The position numbers and the translations under genes were made by a program. A stretch of DNA of 26,478 nt, from the NCBI GenBank assembly GCA_024277605.1, contig JAJRUU010000168.1, positions 1 to 26,478 on the forward strand. Reading direction: 5' to 3'. Under the pieces are notes generated by a model. That model was not told the origin of the DNA and ran no database searches. It was given only the letters and a program-made list of their open reading frames with translations. Every line of letters begins with the position of its first letter. Positions within the stretch are counted from its first letter, which is position 1. Positions 18,501 through 26,321 of this stretch are shown one piece after another. The DNA is from a bacterium. GTDB lineage: Bacteria; SZUA-182; SZUA-191; JAJRXT01.

Positions 18501-18630
18501 AAATTATAAATTTATCAGTCTCCTATTCCTATCCCCTTGGGCAAACAAAGTTTTATTGGACGTTGGCCTATAAACCTTATCTCGCAAGGGGTGTCTTGCA
18601 AACCCAGCCTAAATTTATGAATAGGTCGGG
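18451..18630 (+). repeat. 180-bp interspersed repeat, full copy C
   Basis: The element starts with the 8-bp-arm palindrome AACCCGAAAAATTCGGGT and ends with the 73-bp core (18558-18630) finishing AGGTCGGG. It is nearly identical to copy D, from which it differs at a few positions, apart from the insertion in D. Its first 50 bp are coding sequence of the DHH gene. Confidence 0.9.
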
Positions 18631-18654
18631 TAAGGAATAACAGGCAACTTATCA

Positions 18655-18722
18655 TTGACATTTAGAGTTATTTTTTATAAATTACTTAAAAGATTGACAG
18701 CAGACAGAATAGCTAATGTATT
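18655..18722 (+). promoter_or_regulatory. Candidate promoter(s) for tRNA-Glu
   Basis: Two perfect TTGACA hexamers occur 39 bp apart, at 18655-18660 and 18694-18699. The first pairs with TATAAA at 18676-18681 (15-bp spacer), the second with TGTATT at 18717-18722 (17-bp spacer). The tRNA begins at 18730. The first pair leaves room for a 5' leader and may be the better choice. Confidence 0.45.
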
Positions 18723-18729
18723 TCTATGT

Positions 18730-18804
18730 GGTCCCATCGTCTAGCGGTTAGGACATCGCCCTCTCACGGCGGAGACAGGGGTTCGATTCCCCTTGGGACT
18801 ACCA
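18730..18804 (+). tRNA. tRNA-Glu (anticodon CTC)
   Basis: A full cloverleaf can be drawn. The acceptor stem is GGTCCCA/TGGGACT, with a G-U first pair. The D arm is GTC/GAC. The anticodon stem TCGCC/GGCGG surrounds a loop CTCTCAC with CTC in the centre. The T arm is AGGGG-TTCGATT-CCCCT. CCA is encoded (18802-18804). The discriminator is A rather than the G common in tRNA-Glu. It reads GAG codons. Confidence 0.95.
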
Positions 18805-18833
18805 AAATATATCGAGGAGTTAGCTGAAACGGC

Positions 18834-19208
18834 TTACTTTTCGGTAACAACTTGAGCTATGGCATAGTGTCTGGAATGGGATATGCTCAGGTAAATGCCC
18901 TTAATCTCCACGGTAGCTCTGTGTTTCTCCAGCTCATTATGCAATCTTACCTGGGGTTTGTTGCTATCCTTGGCATTAATAATCTCTATGTCCTTCCAGG
19001 AGATACTTCCCCTATAATCGAGGGCTTTGTATACAGCTTCCTTGGCGGCGAATTTACCTGCAAAATGTTGCTCTGAGCGGCTTTTTCCCAGACAGTAATC
19101 AATTTCCTGCTGGTTGAATACCCGGGTTATAAAAAGCTGGGCATGCTTTTTAATTAGGGCCGCTATGCGCCCGATTTCTACAATATCCACCCCCACCCCC
19201 ACAATCAT
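18834..19208 (-). CDS. acpS: Holo-[acyl-carrier-protein] synthase
   Basis: The 124-residue enzyme moves 4'-phosphopantetheine from CoA to a serine of acyl carrier proteins. The signature GVDIVEIGRI with D8, and FAAKEAVYKAL with E57, supply the Mg2+/CoA site; length is typical. AGAGGA lies well placed before the ATG. It is the last gene of the leftward group that contains an ACP and an acyl ligase, so it may activate that carrier as well as the fatty-acid ACP. Between it and the preceding lipoprotein gene lies only repeat copy D with its insertion. It converges on the tRNA. Confidence 0.95.
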   Translation of the reverse strand: MIVGVGVDIVEIGRIAALIKKHAQLFITRVFNQQEIDYCLGKSRSEQHFAGKFAAKEAVYKALDYRGSISWKDIEIINAKDSNKPQVRLHNELEKHRATVEIKGIYLSISHSRHYAIAQVVTEK

Positions 19209-19278
19209 ATACGGTTCCTCTCTAACCCGAAAAATTCGGGTCTTGTTATGGACGAATCGATATTTAGTTGAAAATTAT

Positions 19279-19287
19279 AAATTTATC
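19279..19287. repeat. Target-site duplication, left
   Basis: AAATTTATC immediately precedes the insertion and is repeated at 19508-19516 directly after it, while the uninterrupted copy C has this 9-mer once. This is the footprint of a transposition event. Confidence 0.85.
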
Positions 19288-19507
19288 CAGTAGTGTCCGG
19301 TTAGGTTTTTGCACCAGCGGCAAAATGTCTTTTAGTTCTCTCTCCCCTCTGGGGAGAGAGTTAGAGTGAGGGGAAAACCCGGTTTTAAAATTCCCCTCAC
19401 CTTGATCCTCTCCCCCAAGGGAGAGGAAAAACAAGGAGTCTTGTGTTAGAAACTTACCGCAATTATTGACTTTTACCGTGTGCAAAAACTTGGAGCGGAC
19501 AACGCTG
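19288..19507. mobile_element. MITE-like element (220 bp, non-autonomous)
   Basis: The left end (19288-19313, starting CAGTAGTGTCCGG and ending GTTTTTGCA) is an imperfect inverted match of the right end (19481-19507, starting TGCAAAAAC and ending GGACAACGCTG). Nine-bp direct repeats flank it. No transposase is encoded. The interior holds three nested palindromes: 19338-19347 with 19351-19360, GTGAGGGGAA with TTCCCCTCAC, and TCCTCTCCC with GGGAGAGGA. The termini and duplication size suggest mobilisation by an IS transposase elsewhere in the genome; the family is not determined. Confidence 0.8.
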
Positions 19508-19516
19508 AAATTTATC
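19508..19516. repeat. Target-site duplication, right
   Basis: This is the second AAATTTATC, where similarity to copy C resumes. Confidence 0.85.
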
Positions 19517-19640
19517 AGTCTCCTGTTCCTATCCCCTTGGGCAAACAAAGTTTTATTGGACGTTGGCTTATAAACCTTATCTCGCAAGGGATGTCTTGCA
19601 AAACCAGCCTAAATTTATGAATAGGTCGGGCTAAAAATAA

Positions 19641-20384
19641 TTACTTTAGCGGCAATATCCGGATCAAGGCTGCGGCTGCTGCGGCTGCCAGTTGATCAAA
19701 AGCGGCTGGATATTGATACACCCAGACCTTGGTTGAGGAGCTGCCCCTGCCGGTCCAGATTAACTCTCCCGTAGACATATCCCAAATCTGCCCCAGAATA
19801 GTAACCGAATAATCGGACGACCTGTTCCCGAAGGCCCAGACAAAAGACATTGAATTGTCATTTATGTTTGATATAATCACCAATTGAGGGATCATCAGGT
19901 ATCTGCAGTTTAAATAATCACCCAACTTTTTCAGAAAGTCAGCATTAACACTTAAATAGTTATAGCTACTTAGAAATTCCAGATAAGGCAGGCTTATATC
20001 TGACTGGCCGATAATGGCCTGCACCTGCTTTGGAGGAATTATAGTTATCCCGCTCTTGTTTTGCTTGAATTTGGCTAATAATATGTCGTTTGCGGTATTA
20101 CGAAAGCCTTCCATAGAAGTTTCCGTAGGCAGGGAAATCTCGGTATTTTTAATAATACGTGAGGGGGAATAAGGCGCCTCGGCAATCCTGGCGGTATCGG
20201 ATTTATTGTTTAGAGAGCTGCTACCGGCTGCCATTACTGAAAACAAGGCCAGCTTGCCCTCGATTCCTATATCAGGCTTAATCCTGTAAGACTCATCAGC
20301 CAGATGTTTAATTCCTGATGTTCCACAAGCGCCAGCCAAAAAGGTCAATATTAAACACCCAGCTATCCGCATAGTAGTTTTCAT
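19641..20384 (-). CDS. Putative lipoprotein, possibly CsgG/LpoB-like fold
   Basis: I chose the ATG at 20384 because AGGGGA is six bases upstream; an ATG at 20420 would add 12 residues without a ribosome site. The 247-residue product begins MKTTMRIAGCLILTFLAGAC, a lipoprotein-type signal with the cysteine near residue 20 (the -3 position is Ala, slightly off consensus). The body includes KLALFSV, DILLAKFKQNKSGITIIPP and LGDYLNCRYLMIPQLV. It then has VTILGQIWDMSTGELIWTGR, resembling the alternating strands and the GE..W.G region of CsgG/FlgT/LpoB-type proteins. It would be tethered in the periplasm. It follows the ligase gene by 81 bp and seems to have its own promoter. The family assignment is tentative. 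Confidence 0.7.
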   Translation of the reverse strand: MKTTMRIAGCLILTFLAGACGTSGIKHLADESYRIKPDIGIEGKLALFSVMAAGSSSLNNKSDTARIAEAPYSPSRIIKNTEISLPTETSMEGFRNTANDILLAKFKQNKSGITIIPPKQVQAIIGQSDISLPYLEFLSSYNYLSVNADFLKKLGDYLNCRYLMIPQLVIISNINDNSMSFVWAFGNRSSDYSVTILGQIWDMSTGELIWTGRGSSSTKVWVYQYPAAFDQLAAAAAAALIRILPLK

Positions 20385-20439
20385 TGCCATTCCCCTACAA
20401 TTAAAGTGGTAATGTCTCACTTTGTTCTAAATATAGTAA

Positions 20440-20469
20440 ATTATATAATCAAATTTACCGAAATGCTAA
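20440..20469 (-). promoter_or_regulatory. Candidate promoter for the lipoprotein gene
   Basis: On the - strand TTAGCA (20469-20464) is followed after 18 bp by a perfect TATAAT (20445-20440). The -35 overlaps the last codons of the ligase gene. The start of transcription would be about 50 bp before the lipoprotein start codon. Confidence 0.45.
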
Positions 20470-21983
20470 GTCCCGCTTCCGTCTGTAAGGCGGCAGGGAA
20501 TGGGATTAGCTTGAGTTGCTTCAAGGAATAAATCCAGCCCCTGGCTGGTTTGTTGGCGCCTTATCTTGCCGCTGGCCGTTTTGGGCAATTGATTTACACA
20601 GACAAATTGCTTGGGCACCTTGTATGGAGCTAAGCGCTTATAGCAGAACCGCCGCAGATCTTGTAAATCCAAAGGCTTATTAAGCCCGTTTTTTAAAACA
20701 ATTTTTGCCACAGGCAACTGGCCATATTTTGGGTGATCTTTACCGTAAACCAGCGACTCATAAATCTGGGAGTACTGATTAAGCACGGCTTCAACTTCAA
20801 ACGGGAATATTTTTATGCCGATAAAATTAATTACATTCTGCTTACGCCCCACAATAGTCAAAAAACCAGTTTCATCGATTTTACCCAGATCGCCGGTTAT
20901 AAACCACCCATCCTCCAGAATAGCTTCCCGGTTTTGCCAGGGAGAGAAATAAGCATCCAGCATGCCTTTGCCTCTCACATAAACCCTTCCCACTCCGCTT
21001 GCATCTTGGTCAACAATTTTAATTTCATAATCGGGCAATATTTTGCCGACAGAATTGCGGTTATGCTGATTGGCGGAAAGATTGATAAATGGCAGCCCCA
21101 CTTCTATGATTCCATATGCCTGCGCCAATTCAAAACCAAATTTTTGAAAAAAAGCGCTGGCAGTTCCGTATGAAAGTTTTATGGTAGTGGAAACCGCTAA
21201 ACGGATACTCAGTAAAGATTCCGGGGACAGCAAATCCGAATGGGTTAACAAATCATAGTGAAAGGGTGAGGCATAGATAACGGTCGCCCGATATTTAGTA
21301 ATACTTTCCACCAGGGAATCGGGGAAGGGATGATGACAGAGAATAATAGTGGCTGCCCGGCGCAGAAAGAGCAGAATACTGACCACAAAATGAAAACTCA
21401 TGGACAAAACCCACAGAATTGAATCTGCTGAGGTTATCCGCAGACCCTTATCCGCAGCCTCGGTTCTTTGCATAATTGTTTCATGTGACAGGACGACCCC
21501 CTTACTCTTATCGGTAGTGCCGGAGCTGAACCGAATGAAGGCCGGATTGATTTTATAGTATGCTTGGGTGATTTTCCTCTTCACCTGTATCTTTTTAATA
21601 AAAAAGGTGTCGCTGGAAAGGCCGCAGCAAATAAATTTCTCAGCTCCGGCATAAGGGTAAAAATCTTTTTTAAACAGCAGAAAGTCTGCGCTAATCTCAT
21701 TTAGCACCTGCTCGATTTCTGCTGCGGTATAGTCCGCTGAAACAGGAACCGCTACTGCCGATATGGATAAAATGGCCAGGCTGGCGGCGATATAGTCAAT
21801 ACTATTGCCACAAAGTAAGCCTACCCGCTGAAAAGGGGCCACTCCCCCTTTTTTTAATAAACCGGCAATCTCCTGCGCTGCAGAAATCAATTCCGCATAT
21901 GACAGCGTACGTGTGTCTTCAATCAGGGCTGTTTTATGCGCAAAGTTCTGCGTCTCTGCTTTTATTAGTTGGAAAATGTTCAT
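20466..21983 (-). CDS. AMP-dependent acyl ligase (ANL superfamily)
   Basis: The 505-residue enzyme would adenylate a carboxylic acid and transfer it to CoA or a carrier protein. Visible motifs are the phosphate loop FSSGTTDKSKG (152-161), TGDLG (363-367), GRKQNVINFIGIKIFP (hinge region, 379-394) and KTASGKIRR with the catalytic Lys473. The A5 motif reads AYGIIE where YGxTE is usual. About 25 residues follow the normal end. The start codon is 3 bp after the radical SAM stop, so translation is probably coupled. The neighbouring free-standing carrier protein makes acyl-ACP loading a reasonable guess; the acid is unknown. Confidence 0.88.
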   Translation of the reverse strand: MNIFQLIKAETQNFAHKTALIEDTRTLSYAELISAAQEIAGLLKKGGVAPFQRVGLLCGNSIDYIAASLAILSISAVAVPVSADYTAAEIEQVLNEISADFLLFKKDFYPYAGAEKFICCGLSSDTFFIKKIQVKRKITQAYYKINPAFIRFSSGTTDKSKGVVLSHETIMQRTEAADKGLRITSADSILWVLSMSFHFVVSILLFLRRAATIILCHHPFPDSLVESITKYRATVIYASPFHYDLLTHSDLLSPESLLSIRLAVSTTIKLSYGTASAFFQKFGFELAQAYGIIEVGLPFINLSANQHNRNSVGKILPDYEIKIVDQDASGVGRVYVRGKGMLDAYFSPWQNREAILEDGWFITGDLGKIDETGFLTIVGRKQNVINFIGIKIFPFEVEAVLNQYSQIYESLVYGKDHPKYGQLPVAKIVLKNGLNKPLDLQDLRRFCYKRLAPYKVPKQFVCVNQLPKTASGKIRRQQTSQGLDLFLEATQANPIPCRLTDGSGT

Positions 21984-21986
21984 GTT

Positions 21987-23426
21987 TTATTTTGACGGGT
22001 AATCCTGATAAATCTTTTTCAGGGCCATGATATATTTTGTACCGTAAATTATAGATTTTATTACTTCTGCAAAGGGCACCCGAACTTTATTAATCCTGAG
22101 CGGATTGCCCCTCCAACCTATGGTGTAAAGCCGGGCGAAGTGTTGGTAAAATGTTTTAATATCGAGCTTAGTGGGCAACAGGGTATGAAAGCAATCATAA
22201 AACAAATATGGGTCAGCACAGATAAAATCCGCTTTGTGCTTATACCAGAGCGCTGACCCTGGAGATGGCGAGAATACCGTAAAGGAAACCTCGGCCGGCA
22301 AAACATTAAGCACTTCTTTTTCCAGGCCCCTGAAATCCTGCAGCGAAAAGTTTGGATCGACCATAAAGGATGCGTGTAGAATTATGTCCAGTTCCCGCAA
22401 AATTGATACGGCTTTACGATTGGTTTCCACCGTGGTTCGTTTTTCATAATTACCAAGCCGTTTATCATCCATGGCTTCCAAACCGACATAAACTATACCC
22501 AAACCGACCTTTTTCCATAGCTTAAACAATTCCGGGCGGCTGATAATTGTATCGCTTCTGGCCCAGCTGACGAACTTTTTTTTTATGCCGCGCTCAATCA
22601 ACAGGTTTGCAATTTCCGTCATCCTGTTTGCATTTAAAAATGTCTCATCATCCACAAAATAAATATAATCTTCGCCAATCCCTTCAATTTCAGCTACCAC
22701 ATCTTCCGGAGTGCGCTGCAAATACTCGGAATGCATTATATAAGGCACCACACAAAAAGAACACGAAAAAGCACAGCCGTAAGATGTGCGGATGGTGGCG
22801 ATGCGGGGAAATATGGTGGATAATTTTTTCTCGGGGCTGGATGTCCACACAGAAAAATAGCGAGTGCGCTGTACTAAATCCCTGCGCGGCCGAGGTATAT
22901 CTCCGGGGCGGGGAAATTTCGCGGGTGGGGTGCTGGCTTTCACCTCAAAACCAGGATCCTTGACCGACAAGGCGACTTGTCCAAAATAGAGCGGCTCCCC
23001 CCGCTTGAAGCGACGGATGATCTCCCTGATAGCCGTTCCGCCCTCCCCGCGCACAATAATATCAATGTCCGCTATTGCATAATCCGCAGGCGCAATGGTG
23101 GCATGAATTCCACCCACAATTACCGTCGCCGAGGGGTCAATAGTCTTTGCAATATGGGCCAATTTTTTGACTATTGCAGCTTGCGTACTATATCCGGTAA
23201 GACCGATTATATGCGGTTTTTTAGCTTGCAATTCCCGCCGAAAAAGCCCAAGCGGGTCTTTCTCTAAACTTAAATCACAGATAAAAACCTGATCCTCATC
23301 CGGTACACCACCGGCCACAACTTCCAACTCTAATGGTTCCAGGTGCAGAAATTTTTTCAAATGCTCAGTCACCAGGAGTTGCGAGTGCGGTCTGACCAAG
23401 AGAATACGCAAGGGCTGATCCTGCAT
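21987..23426 (-). CDS. B12-binding radical SAM methylase, HpnR-like (class B)
   Basis: The 479-residue protein has a cobalamin-binding-type N-terminal domain (LRILLVRPHS, IIGLTGYSTQA, VIVGGIHATIAPADY, VRGEGGTA) and the cluster motif C218-x3-C222-x2-C225 (SYGCAFSCSFC). The layout after the barrel resembles the hopanoid C-3 methylase HpnR as I remember it: RTRYFSVW, FVDDETFLN, ELFKLWKKVGLGIVYVGLEA, FMVDPNF, SPSPGSALW, HTLLPTKL and FARLY. The DxHxxG motif is absent, as usual in this class. Such enzymes add methyl groups to unactivated carbons. No hopanoid gene is nearby, so an acyl-ACP or pathway intermediate is a plausible substrate. GGGAGG precedes the ATG, 15 bp after the flavoenzyme. Confidence 0.85.
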   Translation of the reverse strand: MQDQPLRILLVRPHSQLLVTEHLKKFLHLEPLELEVVAGGVPDEDQVFICDLSLEKDPLGLFRRELQAKKPHIIGLTGYSTQAAIVKKLAHIAKTIDPSATVIVGGIHATIAPADYAIADIDIIVRGEGGTAIREIIRRFKRGEPLYFGQVALSVKDPGFEVKASTPPAKFPRPGDIPRPRRDLVQRTRYFSVWTSSPEKKLSTIFPRIATIRTSYGCAFSCSFCVVPYIMHSEYLQRTPEDVVAEIEGIGEDYIYFVDDETFLNANRMTEIANLLIERGIKKKFVSWARSDTIISRPELFKLWKKVGLGIVYVGLEAMDDKRLGNYEKRTTVETNRKAVSILRELDIILHASFMVDPNFSLQDFRGLEKEVLNVLPAEVSFTVFSPSPGSALWYKHKADFICADPYLFYDCFHTLLPTKLDIKTFYQHFARLYTIGWRGNPLRINKVRVPFAEVIKSIIYGTKYIMALKKIYQDYPSK

Positions 23427-23441
23427 TAACAGCCTCCCATC

Positions 23442-24656
23442 TTATTCTGTTTTAGCATAATGATAATTCCCATGCTTAACCCAATATGCGGCAGCCTGTC
23501 CCGCCTGTTCCCCCAAAACCATACAGGTTCCCATAACCCTGGTAGAGGCATAAGCCTCATGCGAAACGGAAATAATCCGTCCGGCACATAAAAGATTGTG
23601 GATATCTTTAACTTTCAGACAGCGAAAGGGGATCTCATAATAATCCCCGGCTTTTAGATATTTATAAAGCGTGCCCTTGTTTTTGTCCCATATTTCTATC
23701 GGCCAGGAATTCTTCAGCACCCCATCCTGAAATTTCCTTGCCCCCAGAACATCATCTTCGGTGAGCGTGAACTCCCCGCATATTCTCCGGCTTTCCCTGT
23801 CCATAACCCCCATTGAACTTCCGGCAATATAAGCAGCTTTGAAGGCCGACAGCCTGCGGCTTAAATAGCCAGTGGCATCTATGGCGTATTGCCGGGCTTC
23901 TTGCTCACGCTCAGCGCTACCTGCCCCATTAATGCTTAATTTGCAATAACCCTCATCCGGCGCATCTCCAGGGCTGTAACTTGAAAACCTTAAGACAGGG
24001 GGCAAAATATTCTCTTTCACCGCCAGGGCCAGACAATAAGGGACTTTAATCGACAACATCGCATCCTGATCCCGCAAGCCTTTTAATAAAATGGTGTAAG
24101 CCGCAAGTTGTATTTCATGTGCCGCTGATATATCATAAGCGGCTCCAGCCATGACAGACACCTCGCCATTGCCGGTACAATCGACTACCGCCTCGGGATA
24201 TATATCGTACTGTTTGGCCGAATGATAGACTGAGAGCCTATTAATCGCCTCTCTATTTTTACCTACCCCAATTGCGGTTGTGTTTAATAGAACATTTAAA
24301 TTTGACTCACCCAGACACAAAGAACTTAAACCATATTGCAGGGCAAACCAGGAATAAGGCAGGGCAAAAACCTTCCCCAGCCGGGTAACTTTTTTTTGCG
24401 GTGATAATTTATTTAAAATACTTACTATTTCTCTTACAATCCCCCCATTCAATGTTTCACTGGGCCAGGCCTTGCCGTTTAAGTATAAGCCGCAAATATA
24501 GCGTAACATTCCCCAGCCGCCCACACCACCCAGAACATTTTGTTTTTCCAATAAAATGGTGCGGGCGCCATTGCGGGCTGAGGCTAGTGCGGCTACTACC
24601 CCGGCAACGCCCCCGCCAACCACTAAAACATCACAATGGGTATCTTGGGTTAACAT
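23442..24656 (-). CDS. FAD-dependent oxidoreductase (FAD_oxidored family)
   Basis: The 404-residue flavoprotein opens with a dinucleotide-binding fold: [21 protein letters not shown], with E37 at the second strand end for the ribose. Family hallmarks follow: [17 protein letters not shown] near the N-terminus, [16 protein letters not shown] in the middle, [37 protein letters not shown] and [16 protein letters not shown]. These proteins oxidise or reduce varied small substrates. It lies between the condensation-type enzyme (25-bp gap) and the radical SAM methylase (15-bp gap), so it probably introduces or removes unsaturation or oxygenation on the same intermediate; that is inference. A clear Shine-Dalgarno is lacking. 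Confidence 0.88.
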   Translation of the reverse strand: MLTQDTHCDVLVVGGGVAGVVAALASARNGARTILLEKQNVLGGVGGWGMLRYICGLYLNGKAWPSETLNGGIVREIVSILNKLSPQKKVTRLGKVFALPYSWFALQYGLSSLCLGESNLNVLLNTTAIGVGKNREAINRLSVYHSAKQYDIYPEAVVDCTGNGEVSVMAGAAYDISAAHEIQLAAYTILLKGLRDQDAMLSIKVPYCLALAVKENILPPVLRFSSYSPGDAPDEGYCKLSINGAGSAEREQEARQYAIDATGYLSRRLSAFKAAYIAGSSMGVMDRESRRICGEFTLTEDDVLGARKFQDGVLKNSWPIEIWDKNKGTLYKYLKAGDYYEIPFRCLKVKDIHNLLCAGRIISVSHEAYASTRVMGTCMVLGEQAGQAAAYWVKHGNYHYAKTE

Positions 24657-24681
24657 ATCTTTTTAGTGAACAAAATCGGGC

Positions 24682-26013
24682 CTACAATCTGTCGATTAAG
24701 CCTCTTTCAAGCAGATCGACCTCTTCATCCGCTAACAATCCGTCAAGCCAAGTGATAATTGCATTTAACTGCCCGTTAGATGAGTTAAAAAATATCCCTA
24801 ACCCCGGCGGCACAGGAATCCGCGGCATATGAAAAATGTTTTTGATGTTCGCCCCCAGTAAATCTGGAAAGCGGTATGAACTTTTCCCCACATGGGAAAA
24901 GCAGAATGAAGCTATATTTCCACCAACCGGCAATTGGAACAGCTTGTTTAAAACAGGCAAAGGGGCAATTCGCAGCAGGGCGGAAGCCGCAAGCAGGTTA
25001 GCCGGAATCTGTGACTGCACCTGTTCGTACATCTGTGCTTTTATTTCCTTTAACAAGAGCTCCCTGCTTTTTAAGGTATCCACATTAATCTGGAAGAAAA
25101 ACATGGAAACATAGTTAAAGAACAATTCCTGTCTTATATCCTTTGCCGATCTCATATCCACCGAAACCGGAACCATATAGCTCTGGCCGGAGGCGCCCTT
25201 ACTTTCAAAAAACTCATGCATGGTTTGGACTACTGCGGCAAACAAATACGGCATTTCCATTAAATATCCCGCTACGGCATAAGCATTCTCATAAATCTTT
25301 TCGGTTTGCTCCCGGTCAAAGCAGATCGAACGAAACCGGAAACCCTTTTTTACCTCTGAATGTGGGAGCGGCAAATTCCTTACGGAGGTTTTGGAAAGGG
25401 CGATTAATCTACGGTTAATAGTTTTACCGGCAGCAAATTTATGCTTCCAGTTATCAAGATCAGCGGAGGCGGTTAAACAAACCCCCTTGGTAACTGCAGG
25501 ATCGCCGCCATCAGCAAAATATTGTTGGAATAAATCTAAAAATGCTTCTGCACCCCGGGCATCAAGCAGCCGATGATCAAAGGTCATGGCTAAACAACTT
25601 TGCCGGTCTTTGGTATAGACAAGATGAAAGGCTAAATGTTCATTTTTCCTTTTAAAGGGGCGGTTACTGCCCTCTTCCATCACAGATAACACGCTTTTTG
25701 GGGCGGCTGAATTTTCCAGCCGGTAAATATTAAGGTTCAGACCATTTTCAATATATTTTTTGGGAATTCGCCAATAGGGGGCCAGGGTATAATCGCGGGC
25801 CACCTGCCCTTGCACCACCGGAAATTCCTTGAGGAACCGGCTTAGGTAACTGCGCACCCGGGCCTCATCAACTTGACCATCCAGCATGAACACCAGTTGC
25901 GAGGCATTGCCCGCCACGGTTGATTTTTTTATTAAATAATCTATAACGCTCATTATCCAATCGAAGCCGGATAAATAGCGCCTGTTCTTGGATGCCAGGA
26001 CTGTCAAATTCAT
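24682..26013 (-). CDS. Condensation-domain-type acyltransferase
   Basis: The 443-residue protein carries DHRLLDARG at 146-154. This corresponds to the HHxxxDG signature of condensation/PapA/chloramphenicol-acetyltransferase-fold enzymes, with the catalytic His (H147) and structural Asp (D151) kept and the first His replaced by Asp. A DFG-like region is not obvious; FFNYVSMFFFQINVD and SHVGKSSYRF lie in the C-terminal half. Such enzymes move an acyl group from a carrier protein to an amine or alcohol. It starts 5 bp after the carrier protein stop, which strongly suggests the two work together. Its sequence is unlike nonribosomal peptide domains I recognise, so the acceptor is open. Confidence 0.75.
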   Translation of the reverse strand: MNLTVLASKNRRYLSGFDWIMSVIDYLIKKSTVAGNASQLVFMLDGQVDEARVRSYLSRFLKEFPVVQGQVARDYTLAPYWRIPKKYIENGLNLNIYRLENSAAPKSVLSVMEEGSNRPFKRKNEHLAFHLVYTKDRQSCLAMTFDHRLLDARGAEAFLDLFQQYFADGGDPAVTKGVCLTASADLDNWKHKFAAGKTINRRLIALSKTSVRNLPLPHSEVKKGFRFRSICFDREQTEKIYENAYAVAGYLMEMPYLFAAVVQTMHEFFESKGASGQSYMVPVSVDMRSAKDIRQELFFNYVSMFFFQINVDTLKSRELLLKEIKAQMYEQVQSQIPANLLAASALLRIAPLPVLNKLFQLPVGGNIASFCFSHVGKSSYRFPDLLGANIKNIFHMPRIPVPPGLGIFFNSSNGQLNAIITWLDGLLADEEVDLLERGLIDRL

Positions 26014-26018
26014 AAAGC

Positions 26019-26270
26019 CTAAAGCCTTTTATTGACATAGGAAGCTAAAGCTGAGATTGTTTTAATATCTTCACGGGTTAAACCTGATTCTAGTAATTGC
26101 AAATTAAAATTGCTTTCAATAAACACAAATATCTCAACTAAGCCCAGAGAATCAATCCCCAGCTCAGGCAAAGGGGTCTGTGCCGTAATTGTGCTTTTAT
26201 CCAGCGACATTATATCGGTGACGGCTTGAATTAATTTTTCTTCTATTTCTTCCAAACTCATTTTATTCAT
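26019..26270 (-). CDS. Free-standing acyl/peptidyl carrier protein
   Basis: The 83-residue acidic helical protein has the carrier signature ELGIDSLGLVEI, where S41 is the site for 4'-phosphopantetheine. Length and helix pattern are those of a type II carrier protein. It is unlikely to be the housekeeping fatty-acid ACP: the DSL is preceded by GI rather than LGA, and it sits with a condensation-type enzyme and ligase rather than with fab genes. GGAGG (26287-26283) lies 12 bases before the ATG, a somewhat long spacing; an ATG three codons later is further away still. Confidence 0.92.
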   Translation of the reverse strand: MNKMSLEEIEEKLIQAVTDIMSLDKSTITAQTPLPELGIDSLGLVEIFVFIESNFNLQLLESGLTREDIKTISALASYVNKRL

Positions 26271-26321
26271 AAACGTAAACTGCCTCCAACCCGAAAAGGT
26301 AAATAGTTGCGATGATTGTTC

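Larger units (their letters stand above)
19222..19630 (+). repeat. 180-bp interspersed repeat, full copy D, split by a MITE-like insertion
   Basis: The left part (19222-19287) and right part (19508-19630) match copy C continuously. The span is 409 bp; removing the 220-bp insertion and one 9-bp duplication leaves exactly 180 bp, the length of copy C. It fills nearly all of the 432 bp between acpS and the lipoprotein gene. No gene lies in the interval: an open frame here is made of repeat sequence. Confidence 0.9.

Noticed and set aside
19264..19587. A 107-codon open frame on the - strand upstream of acpS
   Set aside because: It is composed entirely of repeat copy D and the MITE palindromes, spans both insertion junctions, and has no ribosome site or protein-like motif.
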